64,000 nt of DNA from Photobacterium galatheae (GCF_000695255.1 NZ_JMIB01000043.1:1-64000); one strand, 5' to 3'; positions 27,115 through 37,041 are shown, numbered from the stretch's first letter. Notes: generated by a model from the letters alone, not told the origin. Program-made: numbers and translations.

Positions 27115-28773
27115 ATGACTAAGCTGTTGTCTCTGCGCCATTTTCGACTCAGAACCAGAATGATCCTGATTCTGGGCTTGATCGCGATCCTGCAAACCGG
27201 TGCCCTCGGCCAGTTCACCATTCGTTATCTTGACAGTGTGTTACATGAACAGATTGGTCAGCAGGCCATGCGGGTCGCGCAGACGATTGCGGCTTCACCG
27301 GACGTCATCCGTGCTGTTTCAGAAAAAAATACGGCCTTCCTCCAGCCGCTCAGCATCCGAATGGCACAGGCAGCGCAGGCACGTTTTGTGGTGATTGGTG
27401 ATGAAAAAGGGATCCGTCTTGCGCATCTCAATCCGCAGCGACTCGGTAAATCTATGTCGGACGACGACACCGACGATAACAGCCAGGCGCTGATTCACGG
27501 CAAGTCCTATGTCGCACTGGATCAGGGCAGTATCGGCTGGTCAATCCGCGGTAAAGCACCAGTCTTCAGTGCGGATGGTTCCCGCATTATCGGCATTGTT
27601 TCCGTCGGCTATTTGCTGACAGAAGTTGACAGTATTGTCAGCCGCCACCAGCTCTCGATGATTGTCGCCATCACTCTGGCGTTTCTGTTCAGCGTGCTAA
27701 TGGCTTTGTGGTTTGCCGATCATTTCAGAAAAGCCATCTTTAATCTGGAACCGGAACAAATTGGCCGGATGTTCCAGGAACGAAATGCCACACTGGAAAC
27801 CGTACGGGAAGGGATTGTCGCCATCAATCAGCATGGCATCATCACGACCTTCAACCACGCGGCAATTAAAACCCTGCAACTGCCGGAAGACGAAGTCTAC
27901 ATTGGGCGTCACATTACCGATGTGCTGCCCGACAACGGGATGCTGGCTGTGCTGAAAAGCGGCGAGCACCATTTCGATAAAGAAATCTGGCTCCATGATC
28001 ACAACCTGATTGCCAACCGTTTCCCGCTGATCCAGAACAGTGAAGTCACGGGCGTGGTGTCCAGTTTCCGGCTGAAAAATGAAGTCGATCTGGTCAGCCG
28101 TAAACTCACTCGCATCCAGCAATATGCCGAGAGTCTCCGCAGCCAGTCTCATGAGTACAATAACAAGCTACACACGATCGCCGGTCTGATTCAGATCGGG
28201 GCTGTCGAACAGGCGCTGAACCTGATCGGTCAGGAAACGTCCAGCCATCAGAGTTTTATTCAAACAATTATGCGAGCAACATCAGACAGTATTCTCGCAG
28301 GATGCCTGCTGGGGAAATATAATCGTGCCCGGGAACTGAACCTGGAGCTGCAAATTGAAGACAACAGCCAGATGTCGGATATTCCCCCGGCTTTGCCCCG
28401 GGAACAACTGGTCAGCATTCTCGGCAATCTGATCGACAATGCGCTGGAAGCCACCCTGCATCATCAGGGTTCTGGCGGGATTGTCACCCTGAGCATGAGC
28501 GACTTCGGCAAAGAACTGATTTTTGAAGTCGATGATCAGGGGCCGGGTGTTCCTGCCGGCGACGAAGATAAAATTTTCACCCGCGGCTACACCACAAAAA
28601 ACAAAGAAGGACACGGTATCGGCCTGCATCTGGTCAAACAATTGACCGAGCATCTGGGCGGTTTCATCACCGTTGAGCCGGCCGAGCCTTCCGGGAGTCG
28701 CTTTACCGTTTATATCCCAAAATCGCTGCGCCACGCTGACAGCGCCGTACATGGAAGTGAGGAACACCAATGA
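27115..28773 (+). CDS. CitA/DcuS-type sensor histidine kinase
   Basis: A 552-residue membrane kinase. A first membrane helix at about residues 15-35 is followed by a periplasmic sensor region, a second helix near 180-202, a PAS region, and the phosphoacceptor motif SHEYNNKLH near residue 345, the H-box form of the CitA/DcuS group. The ATPase part has NLIDNALEA, DDQGPGVPAG and GHGIGLHLV. ATG 27115 is chosen; a TTG 33 bases upstream is possible. It should sense the carboxylate carried by TctCBA, as TctE/TctD does elsewhere, though the kinase type here is CitA-like. Confidence 0.88.
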   Translation: MTKLLSLRHFRLRTRMILILGLIAILQTGALGQFTIRYLDSVLHEQIGQQAMRVAQTIAASPDVIRAVSEKNTAFLQPLSIRMAQAAQARFVVIGDEKGIRLAHLNPQRLGKSMSDDDTDDNSQALIHGKSYVALDQGSIGWSIRGKAPVFSADGSRIIGIVSVGYLLTEVDSIVSRHQLSMIVAITLAFLFSVLMALWFADHFRKAIFNLEPEQIGRMFQERNATLETVREGIVAINQHGIITTFNHAAIKTLQLPEDEVYIGRHITDVLPDNGMLAVLKSGEHHFDKEIWLHDHNLIANRFPLIQNSEVTGVVSSFRLKNEVDLVSRKLTRIQQYAESLRSQSHEYNNKLHTIAGLIQIGAVEQALNLIGQETSSHQSFIQTIMRATSDSILAGCLLGKYNRARELNLELQIEDNSQMSDIPPALPREQLVSILGNLIDNALEATLHHQGSGGIVTLSMSDFGKELIFEVDDQGPGVPAGDEDKIFTRGYTTKNKEGHGIGLHLVKQLTEHLGGFITVEPAEPSGSRFTVYIPKSLRHADSAVHGSEEHQ

Positions 28774-29477
28774 CAGCACCCATTTCTGTCGTTATTGCTG
28801 AAGATGATCCGCAGATCGCGGAAATACAACGCAGATTTGTTGAGAAAACACCGGGCTATCAGGTGGTGGGCATCGCCCACGGTTTAGACGAAGCCCGCGA
28901 TTTAATCGATGTCTTCCGGCCCCAGCTGCTCTTGCTGGATAATCAGTTCCCGACCGGGACAGGGCTGGAGCTGCTTCGTGAAATCAGAGCCGAAAATTAC
29001 CATACAGATGTGATTCTGATTACCGCGGCAACGGAAGTCGATACACTGCGCACCGCAATGCGAAGCGGCATTTTTGACTACATTCTCAAACCCGTGGTGT
29101 TTGAGCGCTTGCAGTCAGCCCTGTTTCACTACAGCGCACACCTCAATAAACTGTCGGATATGGAATCGCTGGTACAAAGTGATGTCGATGGCCTGTTCCA
29201 GCCCGCCAACTCAGATGCGGCCAATCTGAACAACGGTCATTCCAGTACCCCTCGTTTGCCGAAAGGTATCGACAGCCTGACGCTGGATAAAATCCGTCAT
29301 GTCTTCACCCGTCCCGGAATCCACCTGAATGCGGAACAGGTCGGTCAGGAAATCGGGGCCAGCCGCACCACAGCACGCCGGTATCTGGAATATCTGGTCA
29401 GCACAGATGAGCTTTGTGCCGAAGTGTCCTACGGCAGTGTGGGACGGCCTGAAAGAAAATACCGCAGCCCGCAATAA
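28770..29477 (+). CDS. CitB/DctR-type response regulator
   Basis: A 235-residue regulator whose ATG overlaps the kinase stop (ATGA at 28770-28773). The receiver domain covers residues 5-120 with the acidic pair EDD near residue 10, the phosphorylation site in LLLLDNQFP near residue 57 and a lysine in YILKPV near 110. The C-terminal part holds a helix-turn-helix (EIGASRTTARRYLEYL). It most likely activates the divergent tct operon. Confidence 0.9.
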   Translation: MTAPISVVIAEDDPQIAEIQRRFVEKTPGYQVVGIAHGLDEARDLIDVFRPQLLLLDNQFPTGTGLELLREIRAENYHTDVILITAATEVDTLRTAMRSGIFDYILKPVVFERLQSALFHYSAHLNKLSDMESLVQSDVDGLFQPANSDAANLNNGHSSTPRLPKGIDSLTLDKIRHVFTRPGIHLNAEQVGQEIGASRTTARRYLEYLVSTDELCAEVSYGSVGRPERKYRSPQ

Positions 29478-29487
29478 GCGGCTGCGG
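29462..29487 (+). terminator. terminator-like hairpin overlapping the response regulator stop
   Basis: CCGCAGCC (29462-29469) pairs with GGCTGCGG (29480-29487) around a 10-base loop containing the stop codon. No strong T-run follows, so intrinsic termination is uncertain. Confidence 0.45.
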
Positions 29488-29547
29488 GGGTTCTCGGAAA
29501 CACAGCCAGTCGCTGAGACACCAGAGTACCAGCGCCTCCCTGGCTTT

Positions 29548-30540
29548 TTACTGATGGCGTGCTGTCGTCAGCACTTCAGGATTTGCAATGTGCGTCGGTT
29601 GCCCGTTGCTATAGCGCATCAGATTCGCAAACGCTTTCTCAAAATACAGCGCATAACTGTCTTGCTCGACAAACCCCAGATGTGGCGAACACAGCACATT
29701 CGGCATGGTCAGCAACGGTTCGTCTCCGGGCAAAGCCGGTTCTGTTTCATAGACATCCAGAGCCGCAAACCCTGGCCGCCCTGCCTGCAAAGCCTGAACC
29801 AAGGCACCGCTTTCCACCAGTTCGGCGCGGCTGGTGTTTACAAATAAGGCGTCAGGTTTCATCAGAGCCAGATCAGCCGCGGTCACACAATGACGCGTCA
29901 TCTCATTCAACCGTAAATGCAGTGTCAGCACATCTGACTGAGCAAAAAATTCTGCCTTGCTGGCTGCCGCACGATAGCCTTGGCTGACTGCGAGTTCACG
30001 CGATCCCTCGCTGCCCCAAACCAGCACATTCATTTCAAAAGCGGCTGCGATACGGGCAATCCGCTGGCCGATTTTACCAAAGCCCCAAACACCGATCGTC
30101 CGGCCATTGAGCACCCGGCCCAGTCCCAGACTGCCCGACTGTTGCCATTGTCCCTGTTGCAGGTGTTCACAGTAAGCCAACAGATGACGACTGGCTGCCA
30201 TGATGAGCGACCAGCACAGTTCAGTCGGCGCGATGGGTGATCCAATTCCCTCCGCGACCGCGACCTGATGCCGGGTGCAGGCCGCCAGATCCAGATGATG
30301 GCTGATTTTACCCGTCTGACTGATCAGCTTCAGCTGAGATAACTGTCGAAGCAGGGCGTCATCGATCACCGTTCGTTCACGAATCAGTACAAGGGCTTCT
30401 TTGTCTTTCAACCGTTCAATCAGCGCATCGCGATTTGAGGCGGGTGTGGTGTAGACCGTCACTTCGTGTTCACGCAGTCCGGCATAGCCAGGTAATGTCC
30501 GGACAACATCCTGATAATCATCCAAAATTGCAACTTTCAT
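29548..30540 (-). CDS. D-2-hydroxyacid dehydrogenase family protein
   Basis: A 330-residue NAD-dependent dehydrogenase of the D-isomer-specific 2-hydroxyacid group. The nucleotide-binding turn GVWGFGKIGQRIARIA lies mid-protein. Catalytic-region patterns are NTSRAELVESGALVQAL, with Arg in place, a Glu in DVYETEPAL, and His in CSPHLGFVEQ. The start MKVAILDDYQ at 30540 is preferred, with GGAGG 11 bases upstream; an ATG nine bases earlier is also possible. The substrate is unknown. It is convergent with the response regulator gene. Confidence 0.85.
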   Translation of the reverse strand: MKVAILDDYQDVVRTLPGYAGLREHEVTVYTTPASNRDALIERLKDKEALVLIRERTVIDDALLRQLSQLKLISQTGKISHHLDLAACTRHQVAVAEGIGSPIAPTELCWSLIMAASRHLLAYCEHLQQGQWQQSGSLGLGRVLNGRTIGVWGFGKIGQRIARIAAAFEMNVLVWGSEGSRELAVSQGYRAAASKAEFFAQSDVLTLHLRLNEMTRHCVTAADLALMKPDALFVNTSRAELVESGALVQALQAGRPGFAALDVYETEPALPGDEPLLTMPNVLCSPHLGFVEQDSYALYFEKAFANLMRYSNGQPTHIANPEVLTTARHQ

Positions 30541-30758
30541 GCTTTCCATGTCCTCCGTCTTTCAGGTGCGTTATTCAACCACGCACAACCAGAGCGCGCA
30601 ATGCATTGCTTATCAATACAATTTTTATGGGCTGATCATAGAATCTGACAGGCCCATAAAATGACACCCTCTTTTTCAGCGACTTAGCAAGAAGTTGCTA
30701 CGGAAAATACAGTTCATCTGCTACTATTTCAGCCTTCTTTGACCACAGACTGTCACCC

Positions 30759-31184
30759 ATGACATACACGCTGAATTCAGTACGACACCGCACCGGCATG
30801 ATGACCCTCATGCTGGCGTCTGTCCTTTGGCTGAATCTGTTGTCTGCGATTGTGGTGATCAACCCGGATTATCATCAAAGCAACCAGCACTGGCTGACCG
30901 GCGATAAGGTGCTGATTTGTACGGTTCACGGTCTGCAATGGATCTCTGTTTCAGAGTTAACCACGCAGCAGGACGAACCGGGACGGGCGCACTGGCAGAA
31001 TCAATGCCCGCTGTTAAGCCCATTGCAACCACTCAGTCCCGACTTAGATCCGTTCCAGCATGTTATCTTGATCGCCATCGCTATTTTTGCCGGCATCCGG
31101 GTGACTTCCAGAGTCTGGGCCAATAACAAGCTGTATACGTTATTCGGTCCGAAACAATCTCCGCCAGAATTCAGCAATTTCTGA
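30759..31184 (+). CDS. DUF2946-like membrane protein, copper-associated
   Basis: A 141-residue protein with an N-terminal membrane segment, a polar middle containing single cysteines in LICTVHGLQWIS and NQCPLLS, and a second hydrophobic segment near the C-terminus. This layout resembles DUF2946 proteins, which often accompany copper chaperones, and the next gene is a PCu(A)C chaperone 46 bases away. Family assignment is by pattern only. Confidence 0.68.
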   Translation: MTYTLNSVRHRTGMMTLMLASVLWLNLLSAIVVINPDYHQSNQHWLTGDKVLICTVHGLQWISVSELTTQQDEPGRAHWQNQCPLLSPLQPLSPDLDPFQHVILIAIAIFAGIRVTSRVWANNKLYTLFGPKQSPPEFSNF

Positions 31185-31230
31185 ACAATAATTCAATCCA
31201 TTGCTAAACAATTTCTACATGGAGAATCCA

Positions 31231-31779
31231 ATGAAAACTTTACAAACTCTGCTGCTGGTCGTTTCTGTCTTCACTGCCGGACTGGCTCAGGCACATGAAT
31301 TTAAAACCGGCCAACTGCATATTGATCACCCATGGTCCAAAGAAGTGCCACCGATGTCTTCCGTGGCAGCGGCTTTTTTCTCGATTGAAAACCATGGCGA
31401 TCAAAACGATGTACTGTTGCGTGCTGAATCGCCGATTGCCGGAAAAGTGGAGCTGCACGAACATGCGCACGAAAATGGCATGATGAAAATGCGTCAGGTC
31501 GCAGACATTCAGGTTCCGGCTCATAAAACACAGATGCTGCAACCGGGTGGTTATCACGTGATGATGTTCAACCTGAAGTCTGTGCCGAAACTGGGTGAGC
31601 ACTTCCCGCTAACGCTGTACTTCAAGAACGCCGGAAAAGTCGATGTGGAAGTCAAAGTGGAAAAAGCAGACTACCAAATGGGCAGCGGCAAAGCTATGGA
31701 ACATCACAACATGAATCATGATGAGATGAACCATGACCCCATGAACCATGATGAGATGCCGCACGATCACATGAATTAA
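31231..31779 (+). CDS. PCu(A)C periplasmic copper chaperone with His/Met tail
   Basis: A 182-residue exported protein: signal peptide of about 20 residues (cleavage near AQAHEF), then a PCu(A)C domain. The copper-site residues are visible as His in ELHEHAHENGMMKM and the late HVMMF pair. After the domain comes a tail rich in repeated His/Met units (HHNMNHDEMNHD and related), a likely extra copper site. The start follows GGAG with six-base spacing. The family delivers Cu(I) to cytochrome oxidase or protects against copper. Confidence 0.9.
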   Translation: MKTLQTLLLVVSVFTAGLAQAHEFKTGQLHIDHPWSKEVPPMSSVAAAFFSIENHGDQNDVLLRAESPIAGKVELHEHAHENGMMKMRQVADIQVPAHKTQMLQPGGYHVMMFNLKSVPKLGEHFPLTLYFKNAGKVDVEVKVEKADYQMGSGKAMEHHNMNHDEMNHDPMNHDEMPHDHMN

Positions 31780-31797
31780 TCCGCGTCATCCCCGATC

Positions 31798-31833
31798 TAC
31801 CCCGTACCGGCTTTCCGGACGGGGTATTTTTTT
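31798..31833 (+). terminator. Rho-independent terminator after the copper chaperone
   Basis: TACCCCGT (31798-31805) pairs with ACGGGGTA (31819-31826), extended by an inner CCGG pair, followed by seven T. A textbook terminator 18 bases past the stop. Confidence 0.92.
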
Positions 31834-32248
31834 GATGCTTGTTTATCCGGCCGCCGCCACTTTCCTGACGTCATGTTCACCCACCTGCCAGCCTCCTTTG
31901 TCTGCATATAAAGTCACGCTATGTCTCAGAATTAAGACACCTGTTCATGCTAAGCCTTGGTTATGCTACATGCAGCAACCATCACTCTGTTGCATTGATG
32001 CCTGTTGCAACTTTATTCAAAGGCACAATTAGACTGACAAGCACCGCAAAAATTCCCTAAAGGCATAGTCATTTCTTGTAATCCTTCTATTGATAAAGAC
32101 CTCATCACAATAAAAAATCAAACGGTTGAAATTTTATTCGCACAGGTGTGACCTATGTACTATTTTGAGGTCTATATACCTTTAAAGCATCAAAATCACG
32201 ATACCCAACCCGTTTGATATTCACTTCAAGGATGAGGATGAACACAGA
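31834..32248. other. intergenic region upstream of the OmpA-like gene
   Basis: About 415 bases with no supported gene. The right part is AT-rich. A 9-base inverted repeat, ATCAAACGG at 32117-32125 and CCGTTTGAT at 32210-32218, brackets the likely promoter of the OmpA-like gene. Its meaning is unknown. Confidence 0.55.
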
Positions 32249-33277
32249 ATGAATCAGCGTCTCTGTCTGCCAGTGGCTTGCTTTTTAGCAGGCACCCTGA
32301 GTATTTCCCACACTGCCGCTTCGGAGTACCGTATTGGGCTTCGTGCCGATTTCACCCATGCGGATGGCGCATGTGAAGCACAATATCTCAGCTGTGATAA
32401 GGATGCCGTCGGTGGTGGCATTTTTTATCAGTATTCCTGGGCTCCCCGCTGGGAAATTGAGATTGGTTATGATTACTACGGCCAGTTTGATGCAACTTAC
32501 CCAGCCATTGCCGACCCGACAGTGGCCGCGGACTACGAAGGGGATGTCTTGGGATTAACCGCGACCTTGGGCTATCGCTATCCCCTTTCTGACGTGGTTT
32601 CGCTGGTGGGGAAAGCAGGGGCTCTTGCCTGGCATGTCTCAACCGATGGTCAGGAAATCGGAGAAAAAACATCCAATGATGACAATGGCTTTTCTCCGGT
32701 GGCGGGCCTGGGTATCGACTGGGATTTCGCGCCCCGCTGGCGAACCGGTCTGAGCTACCAGTTTGCAAATAACGTTGGTGATGAGCACACCAAAGGCGCC
32801 GATCTGCATACGCTGATGCTGAGCTTCAGTTACCGCTTCTCAGAAGATCCTCCCCAGCCCGTGATCGCTGAACCTTTGCCGCCTCAGGTCATTGTTCAGG
32901 AAACCTTCACGTTAAAGGTCGACGGCACCCAATCCAATGCCATCTTTGAATTCAACTCAGCAGAAGTGCGCCCAGATATGAAGGCCGCCTTCCAGCCGAT
33001 GGTGAAACACTTAACCATTTATCCCGAATCCATGCTCCACGTTGAAACCCATACGGATAACGTCGGATCAGCACCCTACAACATGCAGCTCTCGGAACGC
33101 AGGGCGCAGAGTGTTGTGAAGTACTTTGAAAACCAAGGGATCACTCCCGATCGAATCAATTACGAAGCATTTGGGGAAACGAAACCTCTGGTCAGTAATG
33201 ACACACCGGAAAACCGAGCAATGAACCGTCGTGTCGTCCTGACATCACCTCAATTTACAAGGAAGGCAAACCAATGA
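32249..33277 (+). CDS. OmpA-family outer-membrane protein
   Basis: A 342-residue protein: signal peptide to about residue 25, an 8-strand-type barrel to about 200, a proline-rich hinge (EDPPQPVIAEPLPPQ), and a C-terminal OmpA-like peptidoglycan-binding domain. That domain shows FEFNSAEVRPDM, HTDNVGSAPYN, LSERRAQSVVKYF and NRRVVL. Its stop overlaps the start of the Ig-repeat lipoprotein (ATGA at 33274-33277), so the two are co-translated and probably work together at the cell surface. Confidence 0.9.
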   Translation: MNQRLCLPVACFLAGTLSISHTAASEYRIGLRADFTHADGACEAQYLSCDKDAVGGGIFYQYSWAPRWEIEIGYDYYGQFDATYPAIADPTVAADYEGDVLGLTATLGYRYPLSDVVSLVGKAGALAWHVSTDGQEIGEKTSNDDNGFSPVAGLGIDWDFAPRWRTGLSYQFANNVGDEHTKGADLHTLMLSFSYRFSEDPPQPVIAEPLPPQVIVQETFTLKVDGTQSNAIFEFNSAEVRPDMKAAFQPMVKHLTIYPESMLHVETHTDNVGSAPYNMQLSERRAQSVVKYFENQGITPDRINYEAFGETKPLVSNDTPENRAMNRRVVLTSPQFTRKANQ

Positions 33278-35607
33278 ACAAGCATATTTGTCATCGTATC
33301 AGACAATGGCTGGGTTATTTCTTAATGGTACTGGTGCTCGCTTTAGCAGGCTGTGGGGGCGATGGCAGTGGCCTGCCAAGCCAGAAAGACGGTACAGGCG
33401 CAACACTCACCGATAAAGGGGGACAGAGTATCAGTGCCCTGAATATTATTCCGGACGCCAGCTCAGTCGAAGCCGGTAATTTGCTCAACTTTATCGTCGA
33501 AGCCACCTACAGTAACGACGAAACGGTGAATGTGACCGCTCAGGCCGCCTGCGTCTCCAGTGACGTGTCTATTGCAGCCGTGAGTGAGCATGGTGTGCTT
33601 CAGGGGGTCGCAGCCGGTGAAGCCACAATTTCCTGTGACTACAGCGGTATCAATGTGGGTGGCCTCGTCATCAGCGTGACAGGCGGTCATACCGTCAAAC
33701 AGCTGCAAATCACTCCGGGGGTTAGCTCTGTGGCGGAAGGCACCCAAGTTCAGTTTACTGCACTCGCCTTCTATCATGACGGGACCCGTGAGGATGTCAC
33801 TGCCCAGGTTGTCTGGAGCAGCAGCGTGCCCGGTGTCGCCACCATTGATGTCAACGGCACCGCGACCGCAGACACTTCAGGCGTCACAGAAATCACCGGT
33901 ACACTGAATGGCATTGCCAGTAACATCGCAGACCTGACCGTCACTGCCGCATCCCTGGTGTCTCTGGAAATTACACCATCCAGCCTTGTTCTGGCCGTGG
34001 GTACAGAGCAGCAACTGAAAGTGATTGGCCGTTTCTCGGATGGCACAACACAGGATCTGACTGCGCAAGTGAGTTGGAACAGTAGCGATCTTGCGCTGGC
34101 AACCGTCTCAGAGGAAGGTCTGCTGGTTGCCCTGCTGGATGGTGCAGTAACCGTCTCAGCGAACCTGAATGGCGTCAACAGTGACGGCGTGCTGATCACC
34201 ATCAACAATCCAACACTGGAAGGACTGCAAATCACCCCCGGGAACCTCAATCTGGCAAAAGGCACTTCACAGCTCTTTACAGCGATTGCCTCATACTCTG
34301 ACGGCACAACTCAGGATGTGACCAGCTTAGCCAACTGGGTAAGTAGTGATACTGCTGTCGCAGACATGGTTCTGATTGGCACCGTGCAGGCGTTAGATGT
34401 GGGTACAGCAACCATTTCCGCAACCTTCATGAATGTCGACAGTAACCTGGCGAATGTCAATGTGACCCCTGAAACCATTCAGTCAATCATTGTCGACCCA
34501 CTGTTACCTGCTTCAATTGCCAATGGCACAACACAACAGTATCAAGCCACTGCATTGTTCTCTGATGGCAGCACGGCTGATGTCACCGCTCAGGTCAACT
34601 GGCTGAGTGACGATACCAGTATCGCAACCATCTCAGCAACCGGTCTGGCACAAGGGGTCGGTGAAGGCAATACCGTGATTTCAGCACATCTGCAAGGTGT
34701 TGACAGTGCGGATCACCTGCTGAACGTCACTGCCGCAGTGCTGACTGCACTGGATATTACGCCATTAACCGCCAACCTTGCCAAAGGTACAACGGAACAA
34801 CTGAATGCGATTGCAACCTTCTCTGATGGTTCAACGCAGGATGTGACGAATCTGGTTAGCTGGGAAAGCAGTGCGCCAAACGTTGCAACGGTCGATCCAT
34901 CTGGTCTGGTTCAGTCGTTAGATCAGGGTGCAACCGACATTGTTGCGCAGTACCTGACCACACTCAGCGATCCAGCCAACCTGACGGTCACGCCAGAAAC
35001 AATCACCTCACTGGATATCACCCCAGCAGTGCTTGATCTGGCCAATGGTCTGAAACAACAGTTACAAGCTATCGCAACCTTTACGGATGGTTCAACGCAG
35101 GATGTCACCGAGCTGGTCAACTGGCTGAGCAGCAACACCGCTGTGGCAACAGTCACTTCCGGTTTGGTTCAGGGTCTGTCGGAAGGCGCAGTAAACATCA
35201 CGGGGCAGTATGATGGAACAAACGATACCACCGCACTGAATGTCACTGCTGCTGAAGTGGACCGGGTTCGCGTTGAGTCTGATCATCTGGGTGATCTGAA
35301 CATTCAGCTACTGGGTTCCAGCATCTTTGATGTGTACACCAAAGCCTACTTTACGGATGGCACCAGCATGGTGATCGATAACAGCAATGTGGCCTACTTT
35401 GCAACCGAATCATCTCTGCTGACCGTCAATACTGATGGTGTGGTGACGGTGAAAGCCGGTGTTCTGTCCAATGAGCAAATCACGTCCACAGCAACCATTG
35501 CTGGCGCTGATATTGACAGTGAAAACGCAATCAACATCAATTGCGTTGCTGCACTGCCACCACTGGCTTCAATTTGTTCAATCAGCTCAGTCGAGTTGTC
35601 GAACTAA
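33274..35607 (+). CDS. lipoprotein with tandem bacterial Ig-like (BIG2) repeats
   Basis: A 777-residue protein with a lipobox (LVLALAGC, Cys27). Seven clear BIG2-type repeats follow, each of about 85 residues with the pattern L-x-I-x-P then FSDGSTQDVT-x-x-V-x-W, plus a diverged eighth at the C-terminus. The repeats suggest a long stalk-like surface adhesin or structural protein. Translational coupling to the OmpA-like gene is the strongest hint of function. No ligand-binding tip is recognised. Confidence 0.9.
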   Translation: MNKHICHRIRQWLGYFLMVLVLALAGCGGDGSGLPSQKDGTGATLTDKGGQSISALNIIPDASSVEAGNLLNFIVEATYSNDETVNVTAQAACVSSDVSIAAVSEHGVLQGVAAGEATISCDYSGINVGGLVISVTGGHTVKQLQITPGVSSVAEGTQVQFTALAFYHDGTREDVTAQVVWSSSVPGVATIDVNGTATADTSGVTEITGTLNGIASNIADLTVTAASLVSLEITPSSLVLAVGTEQQLKVIGRFSDGTTQDLTAQVSWNSSDLALATVSEEGLLVALLDGAVTVSANLNGVNSDGVLITINNPTLEGLQITPGNLNLAKGTSQLFTAIASYSDGTTQDVTSLANWVSSDTAVADMVLIGTVQALDVGTATISATFMNVDSNLANVNVTPETIQSIIVDPLLPASIANGTTQQYQATALFSDGSTADVTAQVNWLSDDTSIATISATGLAQGVGEGNTVISAHLQGVDSADHLLNVTAAVLTALDITPLTANLAKGTTEQLNAIATFSDGSTQDVTNLVSWESSAPNVATVDPSGLVQSLDQGATDIVAQYLTTLSDPANLTVTPETITSLDITPAVLDLANGLKQQLQAIATFTDGSTQDVTELVNWLSSNTAVATVTSGLVQGLSEGAVNITGQYDGTNDTTALNVTAAEVDRVRVESDHLGDLNIQLLGSSIFDVYTKAYFTDGTSMVIDNSNVAYFATESSLLTVNTDGVVTVKAGVLSNEQITSTATIAGADIDSENAININCVAALPPLASICSISSVELSN

Positions 35608-35638
35608 AACGAGTCAGGCTTACACAAGCTCAATCAAC

Positions 35639-35669
35639 CTGTGGCCCACACCTGTGGGCCACGCTTTTT
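35639..35669 (+). terminator. Rho-independent terminator after the Ig-repeat lipoprotein
   Basis: GTGGCCCACA (35641-35650) and TGTGGGCCAC (35653-35662) form a perfect 10-bp stem with a two-base gap, then GCTTTTT. It closes the OmpA/BIG2 operon. Confidence 0.9.
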
Positions 35670-35777
35670 CTGTCCACTGCATATCCACGCCTCCCTCAGC
35701 TTCATCGCTTTTTCGATCATGAATTTCTGATGACAACGGCTTCTGATGATTGATCTTTGAAATTTTCGGGCTAACAT

Positions 35778-35796
35778 ATATGGAAATTCGAATATG
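35778..35796. promoter_or_regulatory. ArsR-type operator candidate upstream of acr3
   Basis: ATATGGAAATTCGAATATG, centred on the palindrome ATTCGAAT. A near-identical 19-base site (one mismatch) lies at the start of arsR (37103-37121). The repeat before two arsenic genes makes it a strong operator candidate. Confidence 0.78.
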
Positions 35797-35941
35797 AATA
35801 TAAGTAAGATTTTCTTCGGGGAAGAGACAACCCTAGAAATCGAGACAGTGACCAAAAATAGAGGCACGGCACCCTCGCCGTTCACTTTCATCATCATTCA
35901 GCCCGAATTTCACGCCATTTCACCCAATTGAGAGCGCAAAT

Positions 35942-37018
35942 ATGAACCAAGAAGCCACGATATCACTCAAGACCCGCAGTAAAATGCAGTTTCTTGACCG
36001 CTATTTAACCGTCTGGATATTTCTGGCCATGGCCGTGGGCATTGGTATTGGGGTCATTTTTCCGGGTGTTGCGGCCTGGAATGAATCGATGACAGTGGGT
36101 CACACCAATATCCCGCTGGCGATCGGTCTGATCCTGATGATGTATCCGCCGCTGGCAAAGGTTGACTATCAGCTGCTGGGCAAAGTCACCCGTGATAAAC
36201 GTGCCATCACCCTGTCTCTGATCATGAACTGGCTGGTCGGCCCATTGCTGATGTTCTTGCTTGCGCTGATTTTTCTCGGCGATGAACCGGGGTACATGAC
36301 AGGCATCATCCTGATTGGTCTGGCACGCTGCATTGCGATGGTTCTGGTGTGGAATGATCTGGGTGGTGGCAACAAAGAATACGGTGCCGCACTGGTGGCC
36401 CTGAACAGCGCATTCCAAATTCTGACCTACAGCTTTATGGCTTGGCTGTTCATTACCGTGCTCCCGCCGTTATTTGGCTTCAGCGGTTTTGCCGTGGACA
36501 TCACCATGCTCGACATTGCCAAAAGTGTGCTGATTTATCTGGGCATTCCTTTTCTGGCTGGCTTTCTGAGCCGGAAATGGCTGGTTCGCCTCAAAGGGGA
36601 AGACTGGTACAACCGGGTGTTCATTCCGCGTATTTCTCCCATCACTCTCATTGCGCTGCTGGGCACGATTGTGCTGATGTTCAGTCTGAAAGGTGAAATG
36701 ATTTTCGAATTGCCCATGGATGTTTTTCGGGTTGCCCTGCCACTGATCATTTACTTTCTGGTGATGTTCTTTCTCAGCTTCTGGGCCGGCAAGAAAATGG
36801 GACTGCCTTATGATCAGAATGCCTCCATCGCTTTCACCTCATCCGGCAACAACTTTGAACTGGCCATTGCTGTCGCCATTGCCGTCTTTGGCCTGAATTC
36901 CGATCAGGCACTTGCAGGTGTGATCGGTCCGCTGGTTGAGGTGCCTGTCCTCATTGCGCTGGTCAATGTCGCCCTTCGTATGAAACGCTCTTACCCGGGC
37001 ACCGCGGTAGAACGCTGA
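35942..37018 (+). CDS. acr3: ACR3 family arsenite efflux transporter
   Basis: A 358-residue membrane protein with about ten helices. The family signature [18 protein letters not shown] is present, with the conserved cysteine near residue 130. [19 protein letters not shown] near the end is also typical. The family extrudes arsenite using the proton gradient. The long leader carries an operator-like site matching the one before arsR. Some annotations call such genes arsB, but this is the ACR3 type. Confidence 0.93.
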   Translation: MNQEATISLKTRSKMQFLDRYLTVWIFLAMAVGIGIGVIFPGVAAWNESMTVGHTNIPLAIGLILMMYPPLAKVDYQLLGKVTRDKRAITLSLIMNWLVGPLLMFLLALIFLGDEPGYMTGIILIGLARCIAMVLVWNDLGGGNKEYGAALVALNSAFQILTYSFMAWLFITVLPPLFGFSGFAVDITMLDIAKSVLIYLGIPFLAGFLSRKWLVRLKGEDWYNRVFIPRISPITLIALLGTIVLMFSLKGEMIFELPMDVFRVALPLIIYFLVMFFLSFWAGKKMGLPYDQNASIAFTSSGNNFELAIAVAIAVFGLNSDQALAGVIGPLVEVPVLIALVNVALRMKRSYPGTAVER

Positions 37019-37023
37019 GACCT

Positions 37024-37041
37024 GAGGGTCTGCCGACCCTC
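37024..37041 (+). terminator. hairpin after acr3
   Basis: GAGGGTC (37024-37030) pairs with GACCCTC (37035-37041) around TGCC, six bases past the stop. No T-run follows, so it may be a weak terminator or processing site. Confidence 0.5.
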
